DNA of 64,000 nucleotides from Castor canadensis (GCF_047511655.1 NC_133391.1:101717384-101781383); one strand, 5' to 3'; shown: positions 38,069-48,200, numbered from the stretch's first letter. Notes: a model not told the origin generated them from the sequence alone. Made by a program: numbers and translations.

Positions 38069-38579
38069 TGTCTTTGGTGTTGTTACTGTCCCTGTACTGT
38101 GTGCAATTAAGTATTTTCTAGCTTGTAATAATAACAATGGTAATATTTAGAATGGAAGAGTGAGCTGAGATGGAAAGCAAGAAGTTAAAGAAAAGGGGAA
38201 AACAAATATACAGACAAGAGGGAGAAAACAGAACAAGGTATCAGACAAGAGAGTTTCAAAGGTATAAACAGGGAGTGTTAGTGTACTAATCGACAGTAAG
38301 CTGAACAGACATTAGAGAGACATTTAGAGGATTGAAAATCAAAGATAAAGAAATAAAAAATAAGTAAATGAAAGAAATATCTATTTATAAAACTGAATTA
38401 AAATAAAATGGAAAATAGAAAATTAAAAAAAAAAAAACTTCCAAGTTTATATGCAATGCAGTTTCAATCTCAATAATTTGGGTGTCCGTCTCAATCTCCA
38501 GTCCTGGAGTTGGTGCCTCAGATGTTGTTCTGTAGTTGTCGCATCAAAGGGGATGCATAAAGTAGAACAAAACTACACA

Positions 38580-38580
<1 letters not shown>

Positions 38581-38628
<48 letters not shown>
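38581..38628 (+). repeat. CA microsatellite in the 5' UTR of L1 B
   Basis: About 22 CA units with one early interruption. Copy C has only a short complementary GT run at the corresponding place (43410-43428), so the repeat expanded in copy B. Confidence 0.95.
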
Positions 38629-38631
<3 letters not shown>

Positions 38632-38784
38632 CCCCACCAAGTGTCCCAAGTTCAAATGCAATACAATTTCAGTAAGTTTTTCACCTTGCAGGTGTAATTC
38701 GGTTGTTCTCTCATCAAAGTTAGGGAGAAAAAGAGAAAAACAGAGTCTGGAGACAGTTCTGAGAATGGTATCTGCAACTGTGGC

Positions 38785-39528
38785 TTGCCTGCCTGCTGCT
38801 CTCAGCCTGCTGTAGCTAGCGGTGTTATTTATGCAGATCTCTGGGGTGAACTTAGCACTCACCTGGTCCCACAGGCTTTGTTTGTTCAGAGTTCTCCTGT
38901 GTGGGAGCCTCTGCTACAAGCTTTCCCCTTTCCAAGCACTGGGAAAGGTGACACTGCCCCCGCATTGTCAGGCCTGCGTGTTTATTTACAGTTCATGTGG
39001 GAGGTGGCTCTTCCCCCCTCTCCTGTGCAGTTTTCCTCCCACTGCCACTTTCACAAGCTTTCCTGCTCCTGCTTACTGGGCTGTGCTGCTGCTCCTGCCG
39101 GCCGCCATGTTTATTTACAGTTCAAGTGGGAAGTGGGTCTTCCCTCCTCTCCTGTGGAGTTTTTCTCCCTCTGCCACTCTCACCAGCTTCCCCGCTCCTG
39201 TTGCTGGGCGCACGCCCCGCTCCTGCCAGAGCCTCTCCGGCCCACCCGGCTTGTTTATTTACAGTCCCGGGAAGGATTCCCTTCCCCCAATCTTCAGCGC
39301 TCAGGGTGCCCCACCCTCTTTCCAGTGTGTCTTAATTGTTCTTATTGGTTATTACTCAGTTTCTCTTTTTTTCCCTGGGTGGAGGTCAGTCTGTCCAGGG
39401 GGCTATGCTGCTCTGGCCCAGGCTTGTCTGTGGGAGAACCGCGGTACCGCGAAGCTCACCTGGTCCACGTCTTCCCAGTAGGTGCCGGCCACTGGCGGCC
39501 CAGGGGCCCTCCTCGTTTCTCCGTTTAA
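38785..39528 (+). CDS. Hypothetical antisense ORF in L1 B 5' UTR (ORF0-like)
   Basis: A 247-codon open frame on the strand opposite to L1 B, lying wholly in its 5' UTR. Its start (MPACCSQP...) and several blocks ('YADLWGEL', 'PLLQAFPFPSTGKGDTAP', 'LVYLQSREGFPSPNLQRSG', 'FPVCLNCSYW') match the antisense frame of copy C. A second frame (38822-39481, 219 codons) and a third (39482-39781, with 'SPFNVKWRFSVPAGGVEESK') match other parts, so indels have moved the frame locally. No domain is recognised. Nothing shows that it is translated: GC-rich text alone lowers stop frequency. Formally it resembles the antisense ORF0 of primate L1, with no detectable homology by eye. Confidence 0.3.
   Translation: MPACCSQPAVASGVIYADLWGELSTHLVPQALFVQSSPVWEPLLQAFPFPSTGKGDTAPALSGLRVYLQFMWEVALPPSPVQFSSHCHFHKLSCSCLLGCAAAPAGRHVYLQFKWEVGLPSSPVEFFSLCHSHQLPRSCCWAHAPLLPEPLRPTRLVYLQSREGFPSPNLQRSGCPTLFPVCLNCSYWLLLSFSFFPWVEVSLSRGLCCSGPGLSVGEPRYREAHLVHVFPVGAGHWRPRGPPRFSV
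38980..39264 (-). repeat. Tandem modules in the L1 B 5' UTR
   Basis: The marker gtttatttacag occurs at 38980, 39109 and 39253, giving spacings of 129 and 144 bp. Each is followed by a similar 'gtgggaagtgggtcttcc'-like and 'cctgtggagtttt'-like stretch in the first two units; the third unit is partial. Copy A has two such units and copy C one full unit plus a partial. Confidence 0.75.
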
Positions 39529-39695
39529 CGTGAAGTGGAGATTCTCTGTGCCGGCTGGAGGTGTGGAGGAGTCAAAGTTATGCCTTTTCTCGGTGATTAT
39601 GCCTGCAAAGTGTGTCTCCAGCATCTCTCCAAGATTTCACTATAGGAGGCTCGCTTTCTGCTTCCTACCTCTAGCCGCCATCTTGGAATCCTCTC

Positions 39696-39709
39696 GAGAC
39701 ACTGATTTT
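39696..39709 (+). repeat. Target-site duplication of L1 B (right)
   Basis: Exact copy of 33582-33595; the SINE continues after it. Confidence 0.93.
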
Positions 39710-39943
39710 AAACTGAAGTATCACAAAAACAACTTAAAAAATTCAACAAAAAAACAAATAATTCATTCAATAAATGAATAATGGAACTGAATAAGATTTT
39801 TTTCAAATTAATAAGTACAAATGGCCAATAAATGTATGAAAAAATGTTCAACATCCTTAACCATTAAGGAAGTGCAAATCAAAACTGCATTAAGATTCCA
39901 CCTTACCCCAATCAGAATGTCAGTCATCAAGAAAACATATAAC

Positions 39944-40032
39944 AGGGGCTGGAGGTGTGGTTGAAGTGGTTGACTGCCTGCTTTTCAATGGTGAAACCCT
40001 GAGTCCAAATTCCAGTCCTACGTAAAAGAAAA
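39944..40032 (+). mobile_element. tRNA-like SINE inside ancient L1 G
   Basis: 'ggggctggaggtgtggttga', 'agtggttgactgcctgcttt' and 'ccctgagtccaaattccagt' with an A-rich tail. The flanks gaaaacatataac (39931-39943) and gaaaacaaataac (40033-40045) differ by one base and are the target duplication. Confidence 0.9.
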
Positions 40033-40410
40033 GAAAACAAATAACAACAAATGCTGGCAAGGATGCAAGGTTGGGGGCTGGAATAACCCCTATTCAAATG
40101 TAAATTAGTCTAATTATTATGGAAATCAGTATGGAGTTTCCTCAAAAAATCAAAACTAGAACTTTCATATGATCCAACCATACCATTTCAAAGAATCAAA
40201 GTCAGCTTCCTATAGAGATAGCTATATATCCAAATATAGTGGCACTATTCAATAGCCAAATAATGGAACCAATCTAGGCACCCATCAACAGGTGAACAGA
40301 TAAAGAAACTGTGCTATCCATACACAATGGAGTTTTATTCAACCATAAAGAAGACTGAAATTATATCATTTGCTACTGGAGATCATCATGTTAAGTGAAG
40401 TAAGTCAGTC

Positions 40411-41108
40411 CTACAAAGATAAGTATTGCATGTTTTCTTTCATTTGTAGAATATAGGTGTGAAAAAAAGTCATGAGAGCAAAAGAGGGACTACTAGGAAA
40501 ATGAAAGGAGAAGGAGAATAAGAAAAGTAATAAAAGGATGATATGATCAAATTTCATTATATTCATGTATGAAATGTCATAATGAAACCTCTTTGTACAA
40601 GTAATATATGTTAATAATAAAATGAAGAAGACAAATAGCTTGATTTTCAAATGGGCAAAGGGCCACCACCTGCTCCAAACCTGGTGTGCATCAATTGGCA
40701 GAACAAACAGGTGAGTGCCACGCACCACATAGGACTCACATATCCACCCCCAGGAACATAAACCAGCATAGCCCCTTGGCAAACTGATACCCCTCCCCAA
40801 TAAAACTACAAAAGAAACAGTGAACTGTAACCAAACACAGACAACAGAGGGCATGGGTAGAACACTGAACCTGCCCAGGAAAAAGGGGGCAGGGCAAAGG
40901 ACTAAAATCTCAGCACCAAACTCTCAGTGAATAAACACAGAGACAAGCTACATCCCAAAGCAGGGCAGGTAGTGGATTGCAGAGCTGATCTCCTGAACCA
41001 AAGAGCAGCATTCAAAACCAAACTGCCACACCTCACTGTGGGAGGAGCTGACCAAACAGCTGCAGCTGAAATATAACACAGCTGTTGGCTACGAAAACCA
41101 CCATGCAT
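40411..41108 (-). other. Antisense open frames in L1 F 5' UTR
   Basis: Two minus-strand frames (40902-41108, 68 codons; 40411-40854, 147 codons) fall at the position of the antisense frame of copies B and C. The second shares 'PRGYA' and a similar spacing of W and C residues with their 'CPGGYAALAQACLW' part. The match is weak and the element older, but the frame has stayed open here too. Part of the second frame runs into the older L1 G 3' UTR. Confidence 0.35.
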
Positions 41109-41389
41109 GATCTGGCAAACTTACCTAACTTCACAATTTCAATTACACTGGTGTACAAAAGAACAAAACACTACTCACAAGGCAGTCACCTGGTGATACC
41201 ACGTCAGAGCTTCTGCTTATATGCCAATACCAGGACTGTATGCTAGAGGAATAACTCCAGAACTTAAACTAAGATTGAAATTCTATTGTTCCTGAATCTG
41301 GCGGGTTTTTTTATTGTGTTTTTTTTTCTGTTTGTTTGTTTCTTATATTATTATGGGATTTTTATTTTTATTTCTATTTTCCTTTTTTT

Positions 41390-41830
41390 CTTCCTGTACT
41401 GTCAACTTCACCATCATGATCTTCTCATCCCTACTCTCACCCCCTTCATGCCCCCTCCTTCTCCTGTGCTACAAATCCATTGGTCTCCTTCCCAACTACT
41501 CATTCTTCCCCTTCTCATCCACTCTCTCCCCCTGCCTTTACCTCCCCCTCCCATCCTCTTCTAACCTGTCATCAAAATACCACTCCCTCCTACATACTCA
41601 CCACCTGCTCACCAACCTACTGTACCAACTTTATACAACCCCACCCCCCTGCGATCCCTGACACAAGCACCCTCCACTACAACAACAGAAATACACCCAA
41701 ACACACACAAGGGCCACAAAACCCAGAATCCCCCACATTGCTTCCCCCATTTACTCACCTATGTCTGGTCTCCCCTTTTAGTGCCACCCTATCCAACTCC
41801 CCAAATATCTACAGCTAGCTAACAAACATT
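41390..41830 (+). repeat. Pyrimidine-rich tract in L1 F 5' UTR
   Basis: About 440 bp with very few G bases on the plus strand, rich in 'ccccctcc', 'cactctctccccc' and later 'acaccc' text. It keeps three plus-strand frames open (92, 115 and 112 codons) simply because stop codons need A/G. Copy C lacks this composition in the matching part of its 5' UTR, where T runs occur instead. Confidence 0.7.
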
Positions 41831-42089
41831 AACCCTTCAACTCTCACTATTCATAGATAATACCACCAAGGAGTCTTCTATATAATCTATAAACAACTGG
41901 TCAGGCATTGAACCTGTGAATTAGTTATTGCTAAATCACACCTCCAGGCCAGGGACAGGAATAGCACACCAACCTAGATAACAACCAAGACAGTCAAAAC
42001 ACAAAAATTAAACCAAGTGAAAGAAAACAGGCAATTGAAACGAACAACAAGCCTAGCAAGAACATAGTTACCAAGCACCAAGTGGACCA

Positions 42090-42473
42090 ATGGGAAGAGG
42101 AAGAAGAAGTGAAAAACACTTTCCTCAAAAAAATAATTCAATACAGGATTCAGAGGGAAATGAACAAAATAGATACCGTGTTCCCAACCCCAACAAAACA
42201 ATGATAAATGATACTAAGAAACCCATCAATGCCCACAAAAACACCCTCAAAGAAGAAATCTTCCAAGAAGTCACTGAGAATTTCATGGAGAAAATACTAG
42301 ACATGGTTAGCCAAAATGTACAAGATGCACTCAAGAAATTTCAAGACACCAAAAATAAAGAACATGAGAAGACACAGAAACAAATAAATGAACTCAGAGG
42401 TGACCTAAACAAACACCAAAGTGAAACAGAGGACACTATAATAAGAGAGATAAATGAATTAAAGATGAAAATA
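42090..42473 (+). pseudogene. L1 ORF1, 5' part (copy F), interrupted
   Basis: A 128-codon open start (M-G-R-G-R-R-S-E...) matching ORF1 of copies A-C, followed by coiled-coil text. At 42473 it is cut by L1 C. The same frame continues at 49533 (K-N-I-K-E-E-V...) for a further stretch to 49709, so ORF1 of F was still open at the join when C inserted. Later frameshifts and the jump near 49940 show it is dead. Confidence 0.88.
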
Positions 42474-43227
42474 GGAATTCCAAGATGGCGGCTAGAGGTA
42501 GGAAGCAGAAAGCGACCCTCCTATAGTGAAATCTTGGAGAGACGCTGGAGACACACTTTGCAGGCATAATCACCGAGAAAAGGCATAACTTTGACTCCTC
42601 CACACCTCCAGCCGGCACAGAGAATCTCCACTTCATGTTAAACGGAGAACCGAGGAGGCCCCCGGGGCCGCCAGTGGCCGGCGCCCATACGGCTTGGGAA
42701 GACGCGGACCAGGTGAGCTTCACGGTACCGCGGTTCCCCCACAGACAAGCCTGGGCCAGAGCAGCATAGCCCCCTGGACAGACTGACGTCCACCCGGGAA
42801 AAAAAGAGAAAATGAGTACTAAGCAGTAAGAACAGTTAAGACACGCTGGAAAGAGGGTGGGGCGCCCTGAGCGCTGAAGATTGGGGGAAGGGAACCCTTC
42901 CCGGGACTGTAAATAAACGAGCCAGTCGGGCCGGAGAGGCTCTGGCGGGAGCGGGGCGCGCCCAGCAACCAGGAGCGGGACGCTTGTGAGAGGAGGGAAG
43001 ACCCACTTCCCACATGAACTGTAAATAAACACGCAGGCCTGACAACGCGGGGCAGTGTCGCCTTTCCCAGTGCTTGGAAAGGGAAAAGCCTGTAGCAGAG
43101 GCCCCCCTCCCCCGCACAGGAGAACTCTGAGCAAACAAAGCCTGTGGGACCAGGTGAGTGCTAGCTCACCCCAGAGATCTGCATAAATAACGCCGCCAGC
43201 TACAGGCTGAGAGCAGCAGGCAGGCAA
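42436..43227 (-). CDS. Hypothetical antisense ORF in L1 C 5' UTR (ORF0-like)
   Basis: A 263-codon minus-strand frame starting MPACCSQPV. All but its last dozen or so codons lie in the L1 5' UTR; the tail runs across the insertion point into the older L1 F. It shares its start and several blocks with the frame in copy B (38785-39528), and 'SPFNMKWRFSVPAGGVEESK' with frames in copies A and B. It has several Cys residues and 'YLQSREGFPSPNLQRSG', but no domain that I recognise. An antisense promoter in the 5' UTR could drive it, as happens in human L1, but no such promoter can be shown here. The alternative is a chance frame in GC-rich text. Confidence 0.3.
   Translation of the reverse strand: MPACCSQPVAGGVIYADLWGELALTWSHRLCLLRVLLCGGGGPLLQAFPFPSTGKGDTAPRCQACVFIYSSCGKWVFPPLTSVPLLVAGRAPLPPEPLRPDWLVYLQSREGFPSPNLQRSGRPTLFPACLNCSYCLVLIFSFFPGWTSVCPGGYAALAQACLWGNRGTVKLTWSASSQAVWAPATGGPGGLLGSPFNMKWRFSVPAGGVEESKLCLFSVIMPAKCVSSVSPRFHYRRVAFCFLPLAAILEFLFSSLIHLSLLL
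42460..42473 (+). repeat. Target-site duplication of L1 C (left)
   Basis: taaagatgaaaata is repeated exactly at 49519-49532. Taking the duplication to begin one base later gives the junction TT/AAAG, close to the TT/AAAA preference of the L1 endonuclease. Confidence 0.95.
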
Positions 43228-43955
43228 GCCACAGTTGCAGATACCACTCTCGGAACTGCCTCCAGACGCTTTTTTTTTTTTTTCTTTTTCTCCCTACCTT
43301 TGATGAGAGAACAGCCGAATTACACCTGCAAGCCGAAAAACTTACTGAAACTGTATTGCATTTGAACTGGGGACACTTGGGTTTTTTTTTTTTTTTTTTT
43401 TTTTTTATCCTCTGTGTGTGTGTGAGTGTGTAGTTTTGTTCTACTTTATGCATCCCCTTTGATGAGACAACTACAGAACAACATCTGAGGCACCAACTCC
43501 AGGACTGGAGATTGAGACGGACATCCAAATTATTAAGACTGAAACTGCATTGCATATAAACTTGGAAGTTTTTGGTTTTTTGTTTTTTTTTTTTTTTTTA
43601 ATTTTCTATTTTCCATTTTATTTTAATTCATTTTTATAAATAGATATTACTTTCATATACTTATTTTTTATTTTTTTATCTTTGATTTTCAATCCTCTCT
43701 CTGTCTCTCTATTGTCTGTTCAGCTTACTGTCGATTAGTACACTAACACTCCCTGTTTATACCTTTGAAACTCTCTTGTCTGATACCTTCTTCTGCTTTC
43801 TCCCTCTTGTCTATATATTTGTTTTCCCCTTTTCTTTAACTTCTTGCTTTCCATCTCAGCTCACTCTTCCATTCTCAATATTACCATTGTTATTATTACA
43901 AGCTAGAAAATACTTAATTGCACACAGTACAGGGACAGTAACAACACCAAGGACA
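42474..43955 (+). promoter_or_regulatory. L1 C 5' UTR with YY1-type site
   Basis: The element opens with ggaattc and then caagatggcggc at 42481-42492. This is the core that binds YY1 near the start of human L1 and fixes its transcription start there; the same motif begins copy B and, decayed, copy A. The part 42600-43210 is CpG-rich, as expected for an L1 promoter. One full and one partial '130-bp' module carry the ctgtaaataaac marker (43019 and 42908 areas). The rest is T-rich with long T runs at 43269-43281, 43382-43406 and near 43587. Promoter function is inferred from position and motif. Confidence 0.75.
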
Positions 43956-45158
43956 ATGACAGGAAGACAGAAAAAACAAGGAAACCAGTTTCCCCACAGC
44001 AAAAAATTAGTACAGGAACCAGAGGGGAATGAAGAGAACAGAAACTCAGATCCAGACTCCAACAAAATGAAGATAAACTATGCCAAAGGACCCAATGAAG
44101 CCCACAAGAATAATTTAAAAGAAGACATACTACAAATACTCAATGAGAATTTTATAGAGATGATACTGGATAGGGTCAACCAAAATGTACAGGAGACACT
44201 CAAGAAATTCCAAGACAATAAAAATAGAGAATTTGAAAAAGCAAAAGAAGAAATAAAGGAAACCATAGAAGCACTGTATAAACACCAAAGTGAAAGAGAA
44301 AACACAATGAATAAATGGATAAATGAACTCAGGACAAAAATAGACAACAATAAAGAAGAAAACAGCCAGGATATGGAAAACCTCAGAAAAAAGAATGAAA
44401 CAGAACTGCAAAACAAAACGGAAGGCCAATCCAGCAGAATAGAACAAACAGAAGACAGAATCTCAGAACTTGAAGATGAAATGGTAATTAAAGGAAAAAC
44501 TGAAGAACTATTAATTAAACAACTCAAGACCTGTGAAAAGAAAATGCAAGAACTCACTGACTCCATCAAAAGACCAAACTTGAGAATCATGGGCATCGAA
44601 GAAGGAGAAGAGGTGCAAGCGAAGGGAATGCGTAATATATTCAACAAAATAATAACGGAAAATTTCCCAAATCTAGAGAAAGATATTCCCATACACATGC
44701 AAGAGGCCTCCAGGACACCAAACAGACCAGATCAAAATAGAACTACTCCACGACATATCATCATTAAAACAACAAGTTCAGAAACTAAGGAAAGAATATT
44801 GAAGGCTGTAAGAGAGAAAAAACAAGTAACATACAAAGGTAAACCCATCAAAATCACAGCAGACTTCTCAACAGAAACATTAAAAGCAAGAAGAGCGTGG
44901 GGTGAGATCTTCCGGGCACTGAATGAAAATAACTTCAACCCCAGGATACTCTACCCAGCAAAGCTATCATTCAAACTAGATGGAGCAATAAAAGTCTTCC
45001 ATGATAAGCAGAAACTAAAACAATATGTGACCACAAAGCCACCATTACAAAAGATTCTGCAAGGGATCCTGCACACAGAAAGTGACACCCAACTTAACCA
45101 TGAAAAGGCAGGCAGCACCAAACCACAGGATAAGAAAAAGCAAGACAGTAGAGAGTAA
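43956..45158 (+). CDS. ORF1: L1 ORF1 protein, intact (copy C)
   Basis: A 400-residue RNA-binding protein that in the L1 family coats L1 RNA as trimers and acts as a nucleic-acid chaperone. The start chosen is the ATG at 43956, because the M-T-G-R-Q-K-K-Q start is shared by copies A and B. The same frame is open 60 codons further up to 43776, where a stop found in copy B has become a sense codon. Residues of about 45-200 are rich in E, K, Q and L and form the coiled coil. 'RPNLRIMGIEEGEE' from about residue 206 opens the RRM, 'RTPNRPDQNRTTPRHI' follows, and 'GKPIKITADFSTETLKARR' from about 294 begins the C-terminal domain. There are no internal stops. Human ORF1p is 338 residues; the extra length here is mostly N-terminal. 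ORF2 follows after 50 bp. Confidence 0.95.
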   Translation: MTGRQKKQGNQFPHSKKLVQEPEGNEENRNSDPDSNKMKINYAKGPNEAHKNNLKEDILQILNENFIEMILDRVNQNVQETLKKFQDNKNREFEKAKEEIKETIEALYKHQSERENTMNKWINELRTKIDNNKEENSQDMENLRKKNETELQNKTEGQSSRIEQTEDRISELEDEMVIKGKTEELLIKQLKTCEKKMQELTDSIKRPNLRIMGIEEGEEVQAKGMRNIFNKIITENFPNLEKDIPIHMQEASRTPNRPDQNRTTPRHIIIKTTSSETKERILKAVREKKQVTYKGKPIKITADFSTETLKARRAWGEIFRALNENNFNPRILYPAKLSFKLDGAIKVFHDKQKLKQYVTTKPPLQKILQGILHTESDTQLNHEKAGSTKPQDKKKQDSRE

Positions 45159-45208
45159 CATCAAGTTAGGTACACAAAATCAAACCTCCAAACAACTAAG
45201 ATAACTAA

Positions 45209-48200
45209 ATGGCAGGAATCACCACATACCTATCAGTACTAACACTTAATGTTAATGGACTTAATTCACACATCAAAAGACACCGTTTGACAAAATGGAT
45301 TAAAAAAGAAGATCCAACAATTTGTTGCTTACAGGAGTCTCATCTCACCAACAGAAATAAGCATATGCTTAGGATGAAAGGCTGGAAGAAAATTTACCAA
45401 GCCAATGGCCCCCGAAAACAAGCAGGAGTAGCAATACTTATCTCTGACAAAGTAGACTTCAAACCTACATTGATCAAACGAGATAAAGAAGGACATTCCA
45501 TACTAATAAAAGGGGAAATAGACCAAAAGGAAATAATAATCATCAATCTGTATGCACCCAATGTCAACGCACCCAATTTCATCAAACATACCCTGAAAGA
45601 ACTAAAAGCATATATAAACGCCAACACAGTGGTTGTGGGAGACTTTAATATCCCATTATCATCAATAGATAGGACATCCAAACAAAAACTCAATAAAGAA
45701 ATCCAAGATCTAAAATATGCAATAGATCAAGTGGACCTAGTAGATGTCTACAGAACATGTCATCCAACCTCTACACAATATACATTCTTCTCAGCAGCCC
45801 ATGGAACCTTCTCCAAAATAGATCATATCCTAGGGCACAAAGCAAGCCTCAGCAAATATAAGAAAATAGAAATAATACCATGCATACTATCTGACCACAA
45901 TGCAGTAAAAGTAGAACTCAACAACAAAAGTAAAGACAAAAAACATGCAAACAGCTGGAAACTAAATAACTCATTACTTAATGAAGAATGGATCATCGAT
46001 GCAATAAAAGAGGAAATTAAAATGTTCCTGGAAGTCAATGAAAATAAAAACACAACCTACCGGAACCTATGGGACACAGCTAAGGCAGTCTTGAGAGGAA
46101 AGTTTATAGCCATGAGTGCATATATTAAAAAGTTTGAAAGATCCCAAATCAATGACCTAATGATACATCTCAAACTCCTAGAAAAACAAGAACAAGCAAA
46201 TCCCAAAACAAATAGAAGGAGAGAAATAATAAAAATAAGAGCTGAAATCAACGAAATAGAAACCAAAAAAACCATACAAAGAATTAATGAAACAAAAAGT
46301 TGGTTCTTTTAAAAAATAAACAAGATTGATAGACCCCTGGCAAACCTGACTAAAATGAGGAGAGAAAAAACCCAAATTAGTAGAATCAGGAATGCAAAAG
46401 GGGAGATAACAACAAACACCATGGAAGTCCAGGAAATCATCACAGACTACTTTGAGAACCTATATTCAAATAAATTTGAAAATCTAAAAGAAATGGACAG
46501 ATTTCTAGATACATATGATCATCCAAAACTGAACCAAGAGGAAATTAATCACCTGAATAGACCTATAACACAGAATGAAATTGAAGTAGCAATCAAGAGT
46601 CTCCCCAAAAAGAAAAGTCCAGGACCTGATGGATTCTCTGCTGAATTCTATCAGACCTTTAAAGAAGAACTGATACCAACCCTCCTTAAACTGTTCCACG
46701 AAATAGAAAGGGAAGGAAAACTGCCAAACACATTATATAAAGCCAGTATTACACTTATCCCAAAACCAGGCAAAGACACCTCCAAAAAGGAGAACTATAG
46801 GCCAATCTCCCTAATGAACATTGATGCAAAAATCCTCAACAAAATAATGGCAAATCGAATTCAGCAACACATCAAAAAGATTATTCACCACGACCAAGTA
46901 GGCTTCATCCCAGGGATGCAGGGGTGGTTCAACATACGAAAATCAATAAACGTAATAAACCACATTAACAGAAGGAAAGACAAAAACCACTTGATCATCT
47001 CAATAGATGCAGAAAAAGCCTTTGATAAGATCCAACATCATTTCATGATAAAAGCTCTAAGAAAACTAGGAATAGAAGGAAAGTTCCTCAACATTATAAA
47101 AGCTATATATGACAAACCTACAGCCAGCATTATACTTAACGGAGAAAAATTAAAACCATTCCCTCTAAAATCAGAAACGAGACAAGGATGCCCACTATCT
47201 CCACTCCTATTCAACATAGTACTGGAATTCCTAGCCAGAGCAATTAGGCAAGAAGAAGGAATAAAAGGAATACAAATAGGTAAAGAAACTGTCAAAATAT
47301 CCCTATTTGCAGACGACATGATCCTATACCTTAAAGACCCAAAAAACTCTACTCAGAAGCTTCTAGACATCATCAATAGCTATAGCAAGGTAGCAGGATA
47401 TAAAATCAACATAGAAAAATCATTAGCATTTCTATACACTAACAATGAGCAAACGGAAAAAGAATGTATGAAAACAATTCCATTTACAATAGCCTCAAAC
47501 AAAATCAAATACCTAGGTGTAAACCTAACAAAAGATGTGAAAGACCTCTACAAGGAAAACTATACACTTCTGAAGAAAGAGATTGAGGAAGACTATAGAA
47601 AGTGGAGAGATCTCCCATGCTCATGGATTGGTAGAATCAACATAGTAAAAATGTCGATACTCCCAAAAGTAATCTACATGTTTAATGCAATTCCCATCAA
47701 AATTCCAATGACATTCATTAAAGAGATTGAAAAATCTACTGTTAAATTTATATGGAAACACAAGAGGCCACGAATAGCCAAGGCAACACTCAGTCAAAAG
47801 AACAATGCAGGAGGTATCACAATACCTGACTTCAAACTATATTACAAAGCAATAACAATAAAAACACCATGGTACTGGCACAAAAACAGACATGAAGACC
47901 AGTGGAACAGAATAGAGGATCCAGATATGAAGCCACACAACTATGAGCAACTTATCTTTGACAAAGGATCTAAAAATATACAATGGAGAAATAGCAGCCT
48001 CTTCAACAAAAACTGCTGGGAAAACTGGTTAGCAGTCTGCAAAAAACTGAAACTAGATCCATGTATATCACCCTATACCAAGATTAACTCAAAATGGATC
48101 AAGGATCTTAATATCAGACCCCAAACTCTTAAGTTGATACAAGAAAGAGTAGGAAATACTCTGGAGTTAGTAGGTATAGGTAAGAACTTTCTCAATGAAA

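Larger units (their letters stand above)
33596..39695 (-). mobile_element. L1 copy B, minus strand, 5' complete, internally deleted
   Basis: About 6.1 kb. In L1 sense order it has a 5' UTR (39695 down to 38069, starting with the reversed 'ccaagatggcggc' motif), ORF1 (38068-36864), a short spacer, ORF2 (36813-34083) and a 3' UTR with a G-rich tract (plus strand C-rich, 33650-33715). A join at 34178/34179 removes about 1.09 kb of ORF2 relative to copy C. An exact 14-bp target duplication flanks it. The copy is older than C: both ORFs carry frameshifts, but most text still aligns base for base. Confidence 0.95.
33313..39723 (+). mobile_element. Composite SINE split by L1 B
   Basis: The left part 33313-33595 holds an Alu/B1-like pair ('tgtaatactagctacatggg', 'tccaggctggccaaatg') and the start of a tRNA-like arm ('ggcatggctcaagaggtaaa', 'gggcctgcctaccgagcatg'). 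The rest of the tRNA-like arm ('ttttaaactgaagtatcac') reappears at 39706 after 6.1 kb of L1. Removing L1 B and one target copy rebuilds a continuous SINE, so the SINE was there first. Confidence 0.85.
30840..40640 (+). mobile_element. Ancient L1 G, ORF2 3' part and 3' UTR, split by four insertions
   Basis: Pieces at 30840-31503, 33184-33312, 39724-39943 and 40046-40640 join in order into one old L1 3' half. 'cttggtactggcacaaaaac' and 'tggacacaaa'-type stretches mark the reverse-transcriptase C-terminal side; 'aatgggaaaaaatctttgcc' then 'aaatggccaataaatgtatg', 'gtgcaaatcaaaactgcatt', 'ccatacacaatggagtttta' and a 3' UTR follow. It is cut by L1 D, by a composite SINE that carries L1 B, and by a tRNA-like SINE. 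Many stops are present. Confidence 0.78.

Noticed and set aside
38581..38628. CA repeat as possible Z-DNA or regulatory element
   Set aside because: It is an expanded microsatellite in a decayed L1 5' UTR; no evidence for a function.
41286..41818. Three overlapping plus-strand frames of 92, 115 and 112 codons
   Set aside because: The stretch is pyrimidine-rich, so stops are rare in all frames; the products are low-complexity.
44078..44698. A 206-codon minus-strand frame opposite ORF1 of L1 C, with a similar one (37332-37946, plus) opposite ORF1 of L1 B
   Set aside because: It mirrors the coding frame of ORF1: the codon use of ORF1 avoids bases that make antisense stops. Similarity between copies follows from ORF1 itself.
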